Assembly (NCBI RefSeq): GCF_039962115.1
Contig: NZ_JAMPKJ010000029.1
Span: forward strand, 1 to 64,000
DNA length: 64,000 nt
Direction of reading: 5' to 3'
From: Funiculus sociatus GB2-C1
GTDB taxonomy: Bacteria; Cyanobacteriota; Cyanobacteriia; Cyanobacteriales; FACHB-T130
The position numbers and the translations under genes were made by a program. Numbering within the stretch: position 1 is the first letter of the stretch; every line of letters starts with the position of its first letter. Below the pieces are notes generated by a model. That model was given only the letters and a program-made list of their open reading frames with translations. It ran no database searches and was not told where the DNA came from. Below are positions 1-9,535 of the stretch, piece by piece.

Positions 1-78
1 TTGTCATGAATAGATGGCTGTTGTGTGGTAACTCTAGCCTCTCATGTCCCTCTACCCTTTTTCACAAATTCCCCGCGG

Positions 79-375
79 CTATTGGCTTTCACCTACTTCT
101 GTCAGGCAGTCAGCCCAACAATCAATACCATGTAGTTCAGGTCTATTATGGATTCTTCCAATAGCCCTTCTCGCAACTGAGTTATATTTCGCTGTGCCGA
201 TTTTCTTAATCTCTGATATTTCAGCCAATCCTGTTGAATGTTTTTTAACAAATTGAAAACACTCCCATAGAATTTTACTCAAAGACGAGGTTAAGCCTTT
301 GCTTGTATAGTTAGTAAACTTCTCCCTAAATTGGTGTATATCCGCAGGCAAAGGTCTAAATCCTATGACACCCAA
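79..375 (-). CDS. possible small ORF of unknown function, perhaps decayed
   Basis: An open minus-strand frame of 98 codons has only a TTG start and no clear ribosome binding site. The frame stays open upstream to a stop at 442-444 without offering an ATG. The product is basic with several Trp and Cys residues and resembles no family I recognise. It may be the remnant of a mobile-element gene or a chance frame. The rest of 1-597 holds no other gene that I can support. Confidence 0.15.
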   Translation of the reverse strand: MGVIGFRPLPADIHQFREKFTNYTSKGLTSSLSKILWECFQFVKKHSTGLAEISEIKKIGTAKYNSVARRAIGRIHNRPELHGIDCWADCLTEVGESQ

Positions 376-482
376 AGCGCACCAAAAGTGCGATGGTATT
401 GAAATGAAATACCATAATCGCCATCCATCGGTAAAATGTAACTACTTCTCAGGGTAGAAATGAGCAGTGAGGTAATTGATAA

Positions 483-570
483 TAGGTAACTGGTAATTGG
501 TAGTAGCAATTACCCATTCCCGATTCTCGATTCCCCATTTCCCTTTCCCCATTCCCTGCTAAATTGGCAA
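483..570. repeat. short heptamer-type repeat tract (STRR-like)
   Basis: Imperfect short repeats of the GGTAATTG and CCCATTCCC/GATTCCCCATT types run together just upstream of the DUF3352 gene. Tracts like this are common in intergenic DNA of filamentous cyanobacteria. No coding potential is seen. Confidence 0.5.
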
Positions 571-597
571 TGGCACTGCATAGCCTGTCTGAATTTC

Positions 598-2316
598 ATG
601 CTTAAGAAAAATAAACGTCCCCTAATTCTGGCTTTGGGAACTGGTGCGTTGCTACTGGGCGGCGCATTGGCTTACTGGCTGCTGGTGCAGCAAAATATTT
701 TACGGGGTAATGTCCCAGAAGGTGCCAAGTTAGTTCCTCAGGATGCGCTCTTTGCCGTATCAGTTTCTACTGATGAAAAGCAATGGCAGCAACTGCGGGA
801 GTATGGCACTCCGCAAAGCCAAGCTGCCTTTGCCAAACAGCTGCAACAGCTGGAAAAAAATCTCCTCACTGCCAACGGCTACAACTATCAGCAAGATATT
901 AAGCCTTGGGTGGGTAAAGAAGTTACGATCGCTTTTTTGCCCCCGGAAACACCGCAATCCCCGAATGCGATTCCCGTTGGTCAACAATCGGTGGTGATGG
1001 TGCTGCCAATTAACGATCCCTTGCAAGCAAAGCAAGTGTTGGAAAGAGCCAGACCGCAAACCGCCAACAAGTTCGTTGAACGCGATTACAAGGGCATTAA
1101 GATTAGAGAAACGCCGAGCGGTGCGGCACAGAAGTTTTCCACAACGCTGCTAGAACGTTCTTTGGTTGTCAGCACCGATCCTAAAGGGACGGAGCGCATA
1201 ATCGATACCTACAAAGGTGCAGCATCTTTGGGGACTACTCCAGGTTACTCGGAGGCGTTGGGTAGGATTAGAGCCACAGATCCATTTGCGCGATTATATT
1301 TCAATGTGCCAGTTGCTACTGCTGTAGCCGCAGCAAACTCGGCGCGATCGCTTCCTTCCCAAAACCTCGCTTCTTTGCAACAAAAGCAGGGTTTAGCAAC
1401 AACGGTGATGTTGCAACCACAGGGAATTCTTTTTAAAGGGGTTTCTTGGCTGAAGCCGAACAGCGAAAACAAGTATGCTGTTGAAAACAATTCCAAAATT
1501 ATGTCCCGCCGCTTGCCAGAAAACACGCTGATGATGACTTCTGGCGGCAATTTAGAGCGATTATGGCAAGATTACGTCAAGGGCGCTCAATCAAATCCGA
1601 TTATCCCGATCAATCCAGAAGCCCTGAAAGCTGGAATAAAGTCTCAACTTGGTCTAGATTTAGAGCAAGATTTGCTGCCTTGGATGCGAGGCGAGTTTAG
1701 CTTGGCTTTAATTCCCGCACCTAAAGGAGTTCCCTCAAATTTAGGTGCTGGGGTGGTATTTATGGTGCAAGCAAGCGATCGCTCTCGTGCGGAAAAATCC
1801 CTCCAGCAAATAGATCAGGTGATGGCAAACCAATACCAATTCCAGGTGCAACAGGGAAGCTTGAATAATCAACCAGTAGTCAACTGGACATCGCAGTTGG
1901 GTGGTTTAGCCGCAACTCACGGCTGGTTAGATGGAAATGTTGCCTTCCTGTCCTTGGGCGCACCTGTTGCTACTACCATCGTCCCGCAACCACAAGCAAC
2001 TCTCTCCGACAGTGAGTTATTTAAACAGGGGATGCCAACAGAACTTAATGCCAAAAATGGTAGCTTCTTCATTGATGTTGACCGCACGATTAATACTGGA
2101 AATCTGGCACTGCCGCAATTTTCGCCCGATCAAAAGATATTTACAAATGCGATTCGCTCCATTGGGGTAACAGCTGGACTTAGTAGCGATCGCTCTAGCC
2201 GTTTTGACATCTTTGTGCGGACGAAAAAAATTGGGGAACCCAGTAATTCTGGAAAACCTAGTATTTCTCCTACTCCCCAAAGTAGCCCCCAAGCATCTCC
2301 CACCGCTTCGCCCTAA
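598..2316 (+). CDS. DUF3352 domain-containing membrane-anchored protein
   Basis: The 572-residue product begins with a basic stretch and one hydrophobic segment (about residues 9-30), so it is probably anchored in the plasma or thylakoid membrane with a large exported domain. The body, from 'VPEGAKLVPQDALFAVSVST' onward, matches the cyanobacterial DUF3352 family as I remember it. The C-terminus is a low-complexity Pro/Ser/Thr tail (PTPQSSPQASPTASP), probably a flexible linker or wall-spanning segment. A similar tail occurs on the tiny lipoprotein at 12439. The family has no established biochemical role. The gene stands alone and converges with the next gene on the minus strand. Confidence 0.75.
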   Translation: MLKKNKRPLILALGTGALLLGGALAYWLLVQQNILRGNVPEGAKLVPQDALFAVSVSTDEKQWQQLREYGTPQSQAAFAKQLQQLEKNLLTANGYNYQQDIKPWVGKEVTIAFLPPETPQSPNAIPVGQQSVVMVLPINDPLQAKQVLERARPQTANKFVERDYKGIKIRETPSGAAQKFSTTLLERSLVVSTDPKGTERIIDTYKGAASLGTTPGYSEALGRIRATDPFARLYFNVPVATAVAAANSARSLPSQNLASLQQKQGLATTVMLQPQGILFKGVSWLKPNSENKYAVENNSKIMSRRLPENTLMMTSGGNLERLWQDYVKGAQSNPIIPINPEALKAGIKSQLGLDLEQDLLPWMRGEFSLALIPAPKGVPSNLGAGVVFMVQASDRSRAEKSLQQIDQVMANQYQFQVQQGSLNNQPVVNWTSQLGGLAATHGWLDGNVAFLSLGAPVATTIVPQPQATLSDSELFKQGMPTELNAKNGSFFIDVDRTINTGNLALPQFSPDQKIFTNAIRSIGVTAGLSSDRSSRFDIFVRTKKIGEPSNSGKPSISPTPQSSPQASPTASP

Positions 2317-2349
2317 TTTTAGGAAGCTGCACATCTTTATTGTTTTTTG

Positions 2350-2384
2350 TCAGTGGTCAGTTGCCACAAAATACTGACCACTGA
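2350..2384. terminator. perfect 12-bp inverted repeat between convergent genes
   Basis: TCAGTGGTCAGT and ACTGACCACTGA are perfectly complementary, separated by 11 nt, and lie between two convergent genes. No U-tract follows directly on either strand. It could end transcription in both directions or be a member of the CAGTGGTCAGT dispersed repeat type. Confidence 0.4.
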
Positions 2385-2431
2385 CTACTGACAATATCCA
2401 AATAAGGAGTTTAAATTTATAAGAGCGATCG

Positions 2432-3004
2432 CTAATTTATTTTTTGGCAGTAACACTCTAACGCCAGGTCATAACAAGTATTGCTATTTTTATAAAACTC
2501 AACTTGGCTGGGCTTATTTGTCACTTCCGAGTTTCCCAAAGCACTGCACAGCCACCAATCACCATTAAGATTGAGACGTTTTGCCCATTCAGCGATTAAC
2601 GGTTGAGCTTTTGTATGCCATTCGCTGCTTGGTGAAATTCTACCAACTTTAACAAGTGCCTCTTTATAATTATTGGATGCTGCTAACTGGTTCGCCCACT
2701 CAAATCGACACTCTTGAGTTAGTGCATTAGCATCGGCGTAATAGTTGGAATTACTAAGTGCTGTTTTGGCTTGTACAATACATTCCTCAAATTTTCCCGC
2801 AGCTTTGAGATTTTCAACTTCTTCCAAAATGGTTTTTGCTTGAGAAGTTTGCAAAGGACTTGACGGACTTTGCATCTCAATTAAAGTCATTTCTTGGCTT
2901 TGTTCAGCTTGTATTTCAGTGTAAGCGTAAACGCTCATCCCACCAAGAAGAGCAACACCAAGACCTATTTCCAATATCAGGCCAGCTTTGTTGTAGGATG
3001 ACAT
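2432..3004 (-). CDS. hypothetical single-pass membrane protein
   Basis: The product has 190 residues when started at the ATG at 3004. A longer frame runs up to 3109, but its extra 35 residues look like untranslated sequence because the hydrophobic anchor follows MSSYNKAG directly. After the anchor (about residues 8-28) comes a soluble, probably exported region with about six cysteines and alternating helices ('AKTILEEVENLKAAGKFEEC', 'YYADANALTQECRFEWANQL') that resemble TPR-like helical pairs. I do not recognise the family. The role is unknown; it may be a cyanobacterial envelope protein. Confidence 0.55.
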   Translation of the reverse strand: MSSYNKAGLILEIGLGVALLGGMSVYAYTEIQAEQSQEMTLIEMQSPSSPLQTSQAKTILEEVENLKAAGKFEECIVQAKTALSNSNYYADANALTQECRFEWANQLAASNNYKEALVKVGRISPSSEWHTKAQPLIAEWAKRLNLNGDWWLCSALGNSEVTNKPSQVEFYKNSNTCYDLALECYCQKIN

Positions 3005-3255
3005 AAAATTTCGCACAGTAGCCTTGTGCAGAGATATTGTAAGCCATAGACTACTGGCTGGAGAATGTTTAATACATCCTGCTATCAGGTGAATTTGCAA
3101 TACACCCACACTTTACAAAGGTAGCGACTGAAGTCACCCTGGCATTTTGACTTTAACAATAATCACCCAATCGGGTGAATCGATAGAACGAAGTGCGATC
3201 TCTAGACAACATCGTATCGTAATATTTACCATGCGATGGACGGAGGCTCTTGTCC

Positions 3256-3414
3256 ATGTTTAAAAGACTTCTCCAAGCCGCCGCGATCACCTTGTCTCTC
3301 AACGTAATTGCGGCACTTAACCAACCTAGTATAAACCAGACGACTAATCAATTGCCGTCCGGGAAAACTTCAACACCAATAGCGAGTGTGCTGGATCAAT
3401 TTCTCAAAAACTGA
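3256..3414 (+). CDS. small exported protein, 52 aa
   Basis: ATG at 3256 is preceded by a strong GGAGG about 9 nt upstream (3242-3246) and opens a 52-codon frame ending in TGA. The N-terminus MFKRLLQAAAITLSLNVIAA is a typical signal peptide: two basic residues, a hydrophobic core and small residues near the cut. The mature part is about 30 residues, rich in Asn, Gln, Ser and Thr, ending DQFLKN. Another small gene starts 26 nt downstream on the same strand, so the two are probably co-transcribed. I do not recognise the family, but the good ribosome site and clean signal peptide argue for a real gene. Confidence 0.6.
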   Translation: MFKRLLQAAAITLSLNVIAALNQPSINQTTNQLPSGKTSTPIASVLDQFLKN

Positions 3415-3440
3415 GACTTAATTAATCAAGGAACCGCTAA

Positions 3441-3740
3441 ATGACACCACAATTTAAAGATTTAGAGGCGTTAGCTCAACAAGAAATTGAGCTAATGCCC
3501 ACATTAGCACTTACTTTGCGATCGCGCCAATATCAGGATGCACCTCTAGAAGAAATTTTTGATTTACTCGAAAGTGTTACAGAATCCTTTGCAGCGATCG
3601 CACACACCCTTCCTATACAGATGCAATACAGCGCCCGAAAAGAAATTGAGTTTTTCGTTTCTTTGTACCTACAGCGCTTTCATGATGCACTTTACAAAAA
3701 AAAATGCTATCGTGCAAAGACAAAAGTCATTAGTCGTTAG
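3441..3740 (+). CDS. hypothetical small helical protein
   Basis: A 99-codon frame starts with ATG 7 nt after a CAAGGAA ribosome-binding sequence. The product is predicted to be mostly helical and acidic at its N-terminal half ('DLEALAQQEIELMPTLALTL'), with a basic C-terminal tail (KKKCYRAKTK). It has no signal peptide or membrane segment. It lies 26 nt downstream of the small exported protein gene, suggesting one short transcript. I do not recognise a family. Confidence 0.5.
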   Translation: MTPQFKDLEALAQQEIELMPTLALTLRSRQYQDAPLEEIFDLLESVTESFAAIAHTLPIQMQYSARKEIEFFVSLYLQRFHDALYKKKCYRAKTKVISR

Positions 3741-3843
3741 CTAGTGACGATATAGCAATCTTAAAAAGGTTGTAAACCTTAGTAAAGGCTGGTCAACCTG
3801 TCGTTTTCATAACGAGAGCGGCTTAGCAAAGTGGAGTTTAAAT

Positions 3844-4641
3844 ATGAAAAAAAGTTTAATTGCATTTTTATTACTAATATTGGGTTCTGCTTCTGTTGCT
3901 TATTACTTTTGGAGTCAGGCAACAAAGCTCCCGGATTGGTACGTTTCCAAGGGAGTAAGTAGCGATAAATTAATTAACCTATCTAATGAAGTAGAAGTAC
4001 AAGCAGTAAAAACTAAGCTCCAAGAAAAGATTGATACCAAAATAGAAGACAGCATTAATGCTCGTCAAGAAGTCAGCCCTAAATTAGCTAGGGTTGATGG
4101 ATATGAAGTTAATACTGATGCACCGAAAAATCCTGAAGCCAAAGAAAATAGTAGAACTATAGAAATAGACTTAAGCGAAAAGGATTTCAACGAGTTGGTA
4201 GTTTCATCGGTAGCAGAAAATACACCGAATAGTAAAGTATTGGAAACAACCAAAGGTTTTAATACAACCATAAAAGATGGAAATCTAGAAAGTGGAGCAG
4301 TAATAAATGTTTCTGAGATTCCCAAAGACAGACTAGAGCAAAGGGAAAAGGCTTTTGTAGAAAAGATAACTAAAACTTTTCCTTTTTTAGAAAATCAAGA
4401 TGTTTATATTGGCATAGAGGGTAAGCCTAAAGTAGAAAATGGCCAGTTAAAATTTGAGGAAGATACAAGAATAAAACTGGGAAACTTGAGCTTGACAATA
4501 TCAGAGCTTTCCCAAAAGCTGGGGATTCCTGAAGATAAAATAAAAGAAAGGCTAAAGTTAGAATTGGAACTAGGGCAATTAAAAATAAGCGATATAGAAT
4601 TTAATGATAATAACGCTTTGATAAAAGGCTCAGTGAATTGA
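3844..4641 (+). CDS. hypothetical membrane-anchored exported protein
   Basis: The product has 265 residues. One N-terminal hydrophobic segment (about residues 5-25, 'LIAFLLLILGSASVAYYF') precedes a hydrophilic, Lys/Glu-rich domain, so the protein is probably tethered to the membrane and faces outward. The C-terminal half alternates short beta-type segments with a helix 'LGIPEDKIKERLKLELELGQ'. The layout is vaguely like small YpmS/DUF2140-type anchored proteins, but I cannot confirm that. The gene is clearly more AT-rich than its neighbours, which might mean acquisition or relaxed selection. Confidence 0.5.
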   Translation: MKKSLIAFLLLILGSASVAYYFWSQATKLPDWYVSKGVSSDKLINLSNEVEVQAVKTKLQEKIDTKIEDSINARQEVSPKLARVDGYEVNTDAPKNPEAKENSRTIEIDLSEKDFNELVVSSVAENTPNSKVLETTKGFNTTIKDGNLESGAVINVSEIPKDRLEQREKAFVEKITKTFPFLENQDVYIGIEGKPKVENGQLKFEEDTRIKLGNLSLTISELSQKLGIPEDKIKERLKLELELGQLKISDIEFNDNNALIKGSVN

Positions 4642-4779
4642 TGCGATCGCGAGTAGGCGCGTCTACCACCAAAGACAATCGAACAGGATACGACGCAAGA
4701 TGGAGCGATCGCTTGATGCCTCACGCTAAACTGCTAAAGGTGAAAACCGTTGTCAGACCGAGTGCTGCAATTAGCGTTT

Positions 4780-6828
4780 ATGAGCAATCGCCTAGCCCAA
4801 GAATCAAGCCTCTATCTCCGCAAACACGCTGAAAATCCCATAGACTGGTGGCCTTGGAGTCAAGAAGCCTTAGAAAAGGCAAAGGCTGAGAATAAGCCGA
4901 TTTTGCTCTCGATTGGTTACTCCAGCTGCCACTGGTGTACGGTAATGGAAGGAGAGGCGTTTTCAGATAACGCGATCGCGCAGTATATAAATGCCAATTT
5001 TATCCCGATTAAAGTAGACCGGGAAGAACGTCCTGACATTGATAGTATTTATATGCAGGCGTTGCAGATGATGAGTGGTCAAGGCGGCTGGCCTTTGAAT
5101 ATCTTTCTGTCGCCTGATGATTTGGTGCCTTTTTATGGCGGTACATATTTCCCCGTAGAACCGCGCTATGGACGACCGGGATTTTTGCAAGTGTTGCAAG
5201 CGCTTCGCCGCCACTACGACACCGAAACCGACAAAATGCAAAGTCTCAAAGAAGAACTTCTCGGTTATATGCAGCAAGCAGCTGTATTGCAAACTGGAGT
5301 AGAGACGCAGGGGTTGGATAAAAATTTGTTGCGGCGAGGTTTGGAAACTAGCGCCGGGGTAATAGACAGCGACGGACAGGGTGCGAGTTTCCCGATGATA
5401 CCGTATACCGAGTTGGCGCTGCGGGGTGTCCGATTTAATTTTGAATCCAAATCCGATCCTAACCAAGCTTGCAGCAAGCGAGGATTAGATTTAGCACTAG
5501 GAGGAATTTACGACCATGTAGGCGGCGGCTTTCACCGTTACACAGTCGATCCTACGTGGACGGTGCCACATTTTGAAAAAATGCTTTACGACAATGGACA
5601 AATTGTCGAGTATTTGGCGAATCTATGGAGTGCTGGGTTAAAGGAAGCAGCATTTGAGAGAGCGATCGCGCACACAGTAAAATGGCTGAAACGCGAAATG
5701 ACTGCACCCGAAGGTTACTTCTACGCTGCTCAGGATGCGGATAATTTTACCACTCCAGAAGAGGCAGAACCCGAAGAAGGGGCGTTTTACATTTGGAGTT
5801 ACCCGGAAATAGCCGAGTTGCTAACTCCCCAAGAGTTTGCAGAAATTCAAGAACAGTTTACAGTGACACCAGGAGGCAACTTTGAAGGCAAAATTGTATT
5901 GCAGCGCCGTCATCCAGGGAAACTGACTAAAACACTAGAAGCAGCTTTAGAAAAGCTGTTTGAAGCTCGTTATGGTGTTAAGGCAGGATTAGAAAATTTT
6001 CCTCCAGCCCGCAACAACCAAGAGGCAAAAACTGGAAATTGGCCGGGACGGATTCCACCTGTCACCGATACTAAAATGATTGTGGCATGGAATAGCCTGA
6101 TGATTTCAGGTTTAGCCAGAGCTTACGGAGTATTCAGCAAAGAAGAGTATTTGTCTCTCGCTGGAGGCGCTGCCAATTTCATCTTAGATCGCCAATTTAT
6201 TGACGGACGCTTCCACCGCCTTAACTACGACGGCTGTCCATCCGTATTGGCGCAGTCGGAAGATTACGCCCTGTTTATCAAAGCCCTGCTAGATTTGCAC
6301 CAAGTGACTCAAGCTCGTTTCTGGATGGAGAAAGCGATACAGTTGCAAGAAGAGTTTGACGAATTTCTTTGGAGTGTGGAACTGGGTGGATACTATAACA
6401 CAGCGAAGGATGCCAGTAGCGATCTAATCGTGCGAGAGCGTAGCTATGTGGATAATGCTACACCAGCGCCGAACGGGATAGCGATCGCCAACTTAGTCCG
6501 TCTAGCTATGCTCACGGAAAATCTGGAATATCTCGATCGGGCAGAGCAAACATTACAAGCATTTAGCAGCATAATGGAGCGATCGCCACAAGCGTGTCCA
6601 GGTTTGTTTACCGGGCTGGATTGGTATCTTCACTGTACGCTGCTTCGCACCACAGTTAACCAACTTGCCAGCGCGATCGCTCAATATCTCCCCACAACTG
6701 TATGCAATGCAGAGGTGATGCCATCTGAGGCGGTGGGATTAGTTTGTCAAGGGCTAACTTGTCTGCAACCCGCCCAAACCCAAGATCAGATGTGGGAGCA
6801 ACTTTTGCAAAGCCAAACTAGGGGGTAG
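4780..6828 (+). CDS. thioredoxin domain-containing protein (DUF255/YyaL, SSP411-like)
   Basis: The product has 682 residues from the ATG at 4780. A TTG ten codons upstream is possible, but family members begin close to 'NRLAQE.S.YL..HA.NP'. Residues 1-160 form a thioredoxin-like domain with the CxxC motif C50-H-W-C53. The following 500 residues look like the (alpha/alpha) barrel domain seen in YyaL and human SPATA20, with '[14 protein letters not shown]' and '[10 protein letters not shown]'. Full length and intact. The family is widespread, but its reaction is not established. It is probably cytoplasmic and stands alone here. Confidence 0.85.
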   Translation: MSNRLAQESSLYLRKHAENPIDWWPWSQEALEKAKAENKPILLSIGYSSCHWCTVMEGEAFSDNAIAQYINANFIPIKVDREERPDIDSIYMQALQMMSGQGGWPLNIFLSPDDLVPFYGGTYFPVEPRYGRPGFLQVLQALRRHYDTETDKMQSLKEELLGYMQQAAVLQTGVETQGLDKNLLRRGLETSAGVIDSDGQGASFPMIPYTELALRGVRFNFESKSDPNQACSKRGLDLALGGIYDHVGGGFHRYTVDPTWTVPHFEKMLYDNGQIVEYLANLWSAGLKEAAFERAIAHTVKWLKREMTAPEGYFYAAQDADNFTTPEEAEPEEGAFYIWSYPEIAELLTPQEFAEIQEQFTVTPGGNFEGKIVLQRRHPGKLTKTLEAALEKLFEARYGVKAGLENFPPARNNQEAKTGNWPGRIPPVTDTKMIVAWNSLMISGLARAYGVFSKEEYLSLAGGAANFILDRQFIDGRFHRLNYDGCPSVLAQSEDYALFIKALLDLHQVTQARFWMEKAIQLQEEFDEFLWSVELGGYYNTAKDASSDLIVRERSYVDNATPAPNGIAIANLVRLAMLTENLEYLDRAEQTLQAFSSIMERSPQACPGLFTGLDWYLHCTLLRTTVNQLASAIAQYLPTTVCNAEVMPSEAVGLVCQGLTCLQPAQTQDQMWEQLLQSQTRG

Positions 6829-6830
6829 GG

Positions 6831-6926
6831 GCTGGGGACTAGGGACTAGGGACTAGGGACTAGGAACTGGCTAAGATTCTTCCCAATCCCCAATCCCCAA
6901 TCCCCAATCCCCAATCCCCAATCCCC
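6831..6926. repeat. two heptamer tandem-repeat tracts
   Basis: Between two convergent genes there are about four copies of GGGACTA (6835-6862), followed after a short spacer by about five copies of CCCAATC (6887-6926). The two arrays are roughly complementary in composition (G-rich, then C-rich) and could pair in RNA. They are typical cyanobacterial short tandem repeats, not a CRISPR array. Confidence 0.75.
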
Positions 6927-8879
6927 TCATTTTTCCGCCGAAGGTGGAATTTGTTCGATACTAATCAGCGCCTCCATGACTGATTTAACCACTGGTGCCG
7001 CCACAGTGGAACCATAGGCATTTTCCCCTTTCGGTTCATCCACTACAGCTAAAACCACATAGCGGGGAGAATCTATAGGCAAGATACCCACAAAGCTTGT
7101 AATTCTGGCACTAGAGTATCCTCCTGTAGCACTGGCTTTTTGGGCAGTTCCCGTTTTACCACCAATCCGATAACCTGGAATCTGAGCCGCTTTACCCGTT
7201 CCCTTTACCACCACAGCTTCCATCATTTCTAACACCGTCTGGGTAGTCTTCGGGGAAAAGAGGGGGCGCGGTGTTGGTTGATTTGGTTGCCAAAACACCT
7301 GCCCTTGAGTATCAAATAACCCCCGGACTAGATGGGGCGTTATCAGTTTGCCACCATTGGCCAGAGAAGCGTGCATCTGTGCGAGATGGATAGGCGTTAG
7401 AGAGAATCCCTGACCAAACGAGGTGGTAGCTGGTTCAATCCGAGATGAAGTAAACTGCTCAGAGCTTTTCATCTGCCCTGGTGCTTCAAAAGGCAGGTCA
7501 ATGCCCGCTGTTTGCCCCAGCCCCAGGCGTTCCAGCCAGCCGTAGTAGACGCTTGGCTTCATTTGTTGCATGATTTGTACCATGCCAATGTTGCTGGAGT
7601 ATTGCAGAATCTCAGAAATTGTGAGCCTCCCGTGACGGCCAGGTTCAGCGTTTTTGATCTGCCAGCCACCTACCTGAATATTACCGCCGTCATAGAATGT
7701 AGTTTCTGGTGTAATTGCTCCAGCTTCCAGAGCGATCGCTACATTCAACGGTTTAAACGTCGAACCCGGCTCATAAAGGTCAGCCAGCGCCCAGTTCTTA
7801 AACAAACCCACGTCAGAATTAAAATACTCATTCGGGTCATAGGTCGGCTCTGCCACCAGCGCCAGCAAAGCACCATCCCGCGCATCCATAACGATAACCG
7901 TACCACGCTTAGCTCTAAACAACTCTATCTGTTGCTTCAAGGCAGATCGCGCCGCCCGTTGCAAGCGAGAGTCAATCGTCAGCTGTAGTCGCAGGTCATC
8001 AAAGTGCAGCAATCCTTCTGGCAAATGGTCAGGCATTAACGTGCCATTCCCAGCGCGGCTGAGTCGCACGGTGCGAACAGCACGCACCAGTAAATTTTCC
8101 TGACTATATTCCACACCTGCCTGTCCGCGATGGTCAACATCGACATAGCCCACCACGTCTGCTGCTAAATCCTTCTGAGGATAGAGGCGGGCGTAATTTT
8201 GAATCAGTTCAAGTCCATCGTTTCGCAGTTGGGCGATCTTGTCAGCCTGTTCTTCGGTTAGAGAGTAGGCAACCCGAATCCCACTATCGCGCTGGTTAAA
8301 CATAGTAACCAGCGCGTCGGCAGAAATTCCCAAAGTCCCACTTAGCTTGGTAGCGATCGCAGATTTTGATTGTTTGAACAGCTTTGGGTGGGCAAACAGT
8401 GTATAAGCAGGGCGGTCTGTTGCTAAAACGTTGCCGTTGCGATCCACAATCGCGCGGCGCGGCACAAACGGACGCAGATATACCATTTGCTGCTGTCGCG
8501 CTTTTGCAAGCAGTGTTGGTGCCTTGACAATTTGCAGCCGATACACATTCAGCGCCAGCCCTAACCCACTTGCGAACAGCACTCCCCAAACGAGTAGCAG
8601 CCGGATGGATGAAGGATTAGACAGCAAGGCAAGAAAAGGAATTATGCCGCTTGTTTGTTTCTCTTCTTGCGGACTTTTGGCACCCATTAGAGACGCGAGA
8701 TTGCGCGTCTCTACATTATTTGATACCTGATGATTTTTTCTGGCACGAGTAGCTTCTAGGGGCAGTTTTTTGGCTGATGGCATCCTACTAGCTTTGTGAT
8801 TCAACAGGTTCGTAGTTTTGCCATTTCCGGAGACTTTCTGCGTAGATGTCCTACGACTTCTAGATCCTGAATTCTCCAT
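6927..8879 (-). CDS. ftsI: penicillin-binding protein 2/3, septal peptidoglycan transpeptidase FtsI
   Basis: This class B transpeptidase has 650 residues. A long basic cytoplasmic tail precedes one membrane anchor (about residues 92-112). Next come the dimerisation domain (about 135-290, 'FVPRRAIVDRNGNVLATDRP') and the transpeptidase domain with all three active-site motifs: STFK near 372, SSN ('QYSSNIGM') and KTGT near 576. It cross-links septal cell wall during division. The start lies 4 nt after the stop of an FtsL-like gene, so the two are co-transcribed. The N-terminal tail contains a palindromic dispersed repeat (8688-8713) that encodes VETRNLASL. Confidence 0.92.
   Translation of the reverse strand: MENSGSRSRRTSTQKVSGNGKTTNLLNHKASRMPSAKKLPLEATRARKNHQVSNNVETRNLASLMGAKSPQEEKQTSGIIPFLALLSNPSSIRLLLVWGVLFASGLGLALNVYRLQIVKAPTLLAKARQQQMVYLRPFVPRRAIVDRNGNVLATDRPAYTLFAHPKLFKQSKSAIATKLSGTLGISADALVTMFNQRDSGIRVAYSLTEEQADKIAQLRNDGLELIQNYARLYPQKDLAADVVGYVDVDHRGQAGVEYSQENLLVRAVRTVRLSRAGNGTLMPDHLPEGLLHFDDLRLQLTIDSRLQRAARSALKQQIELFRAKRGTVIVMDARDGALLALVAEPTYDPNEYFNSDVGLFKNWALADLYEPGSTFKPLNVAIALEAGAITPETTFYDGGNIQVGGWQIKNAEPGRHGRLTISEILQYSSNIGMVQIMQQMKPSVYYGWLERLGLGQTAGIDLPFEAPGQMKSSEQFTSSRIEPATTSFGQGFSLTPIHLAQMHASLANGGKLITPHLVRGLFDTQGQVFWQPNQPTPRPLFSPKTTQTVLEMMEAVVVKGTGKAAQIPGYRIGGKTGTAQKASATGGYSSARITSFVGILPIDSPRYVVLAVVDEPKGENAYGSTVAAPVVKSVMEALISIEQIPPSAEK
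8688..8713. repeat. TAGAGACGCG palindromic dispersed repeat inside ftsI
   Basis: TAGAGACGCG and CGCGTCTCTA form a perfect 10-bp inverted repeat with a 6-nt loop inside the ftsI coding sequence. It falls in the non-conserved cytoplasmic tail. Related palindromes occur at 32973-33005 in clpB and 46457-46482 in the DraG-fold gene. Confidence 0.6.
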
Positions 8880-8883
8880 GCCT

Positions 8884-9381
8884 CTAGTAGCCCATTGGCA
8901 TTGTTGGTGCTGGTTCTGGGTTAGCAGTCGCTGCTGGTGTGGGCAGTGACTGGCGCTGCGGTGCAGGCGCTAAAAAGATGGTGTTGGCGGGATTAGGAGA
9001 AACCAAGCCAGTTCCCGGACGCTCAGCTTCTTGAGCCAACTTATCTTTCAAGACTTCATTCGCCGCCGTCATCTGTCGCTCATTGCGTTGCAAGGTTTCC
9101 AGATGCTTGTACTGCCGGCTCCACATCTGCTGAGTATAGACTGTCCAAGCATAAACCCCCAGCGTAGCGGCAATCAAGCCGAAGCACAATATGTCTGATA
9201 CGCGCTGCACGTAGGCAAGCGATCGCAGCCAACCTGGTGATTGAGCTTGAAATGCTGGCTTTTGGGTTCTTCTGCTACTGGTTCTAGACGGTACGCCGCC
9301 TTTGGGTTGCCGCGAGGAGATATCTGGTTTTCTTTTCCCAAGGCGGCGGTCTGAAGCAACGGATTGAGGGACAGCAGACAT
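8884..9381 (-). CDS. FtsL-like small division protein (putative)
   Basis: The product has 165 residues. It has a basic Ser/Arg-rich cytoplasmic tail, one membrane segment (about residues 63-83, 'ILCFGLIAATLGVYAWTVYT') and a helical, coiled-coil-like stretch ('YKHLETLQRNERQMTAANEV'), and ends in a Pro/Ala-rich tail. This architecture, and its place directly upstream of ftsI with a 4-nt gap, matches FtsL, which bridges FtsB and FtsI in the divisome. Sequence similarity to known FtsL cannot be judged by eye, so the call rests on topology and context. Confidence 0.6.
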   Translation of the reverse strand: MSAVPQSVASDRRLGKRKPDISSRQPKGGVPSRTSSRRTQKPAFQAQSPGWLRSLAYVQRVSDILCFGLIAATLGVYAWTVYTQQMWSRQYKHLETLQRNERQMTAANEVLKDKLAQEAERPGTGLVSPNPANTIFLAPAPQRQSLPTPAATANPEPAPTMPMGY

Positions 9382-9512
9382 AAGCAGTTTTTAGTTGTTG
9401 GTTATCAGTTGTTAGTTGTCGGTTGTTTTTCCTTGCCACTAACTACTGACACCATTTTGTTTTACTTTGGTAACGCTTTGAATTATTGAAACTTCTACAG
9501 CTTAGAGTTTCA

Positions 9513-9535
9513 CATCCAAAATCCAAAATCCAAAA
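9513..9535. repeat. AAAATCC heptamer tandem repeat
   Basis: Three consecutive copies of the heptamer CCAAAAT/AAAATCC lie in the gap between the FtsL-like gene and the histidine kinase gene. The surrounding gap also carries TTAGTTGT-type repeats (9391-9425). Confidence 0.6.

Noticed and set aside
6831-6926. Tandem repeats that might suggest a CRISPR array
   Set aside because: Units are 7 bp with no spacers and no cas genes; they are simple tandem repeats.
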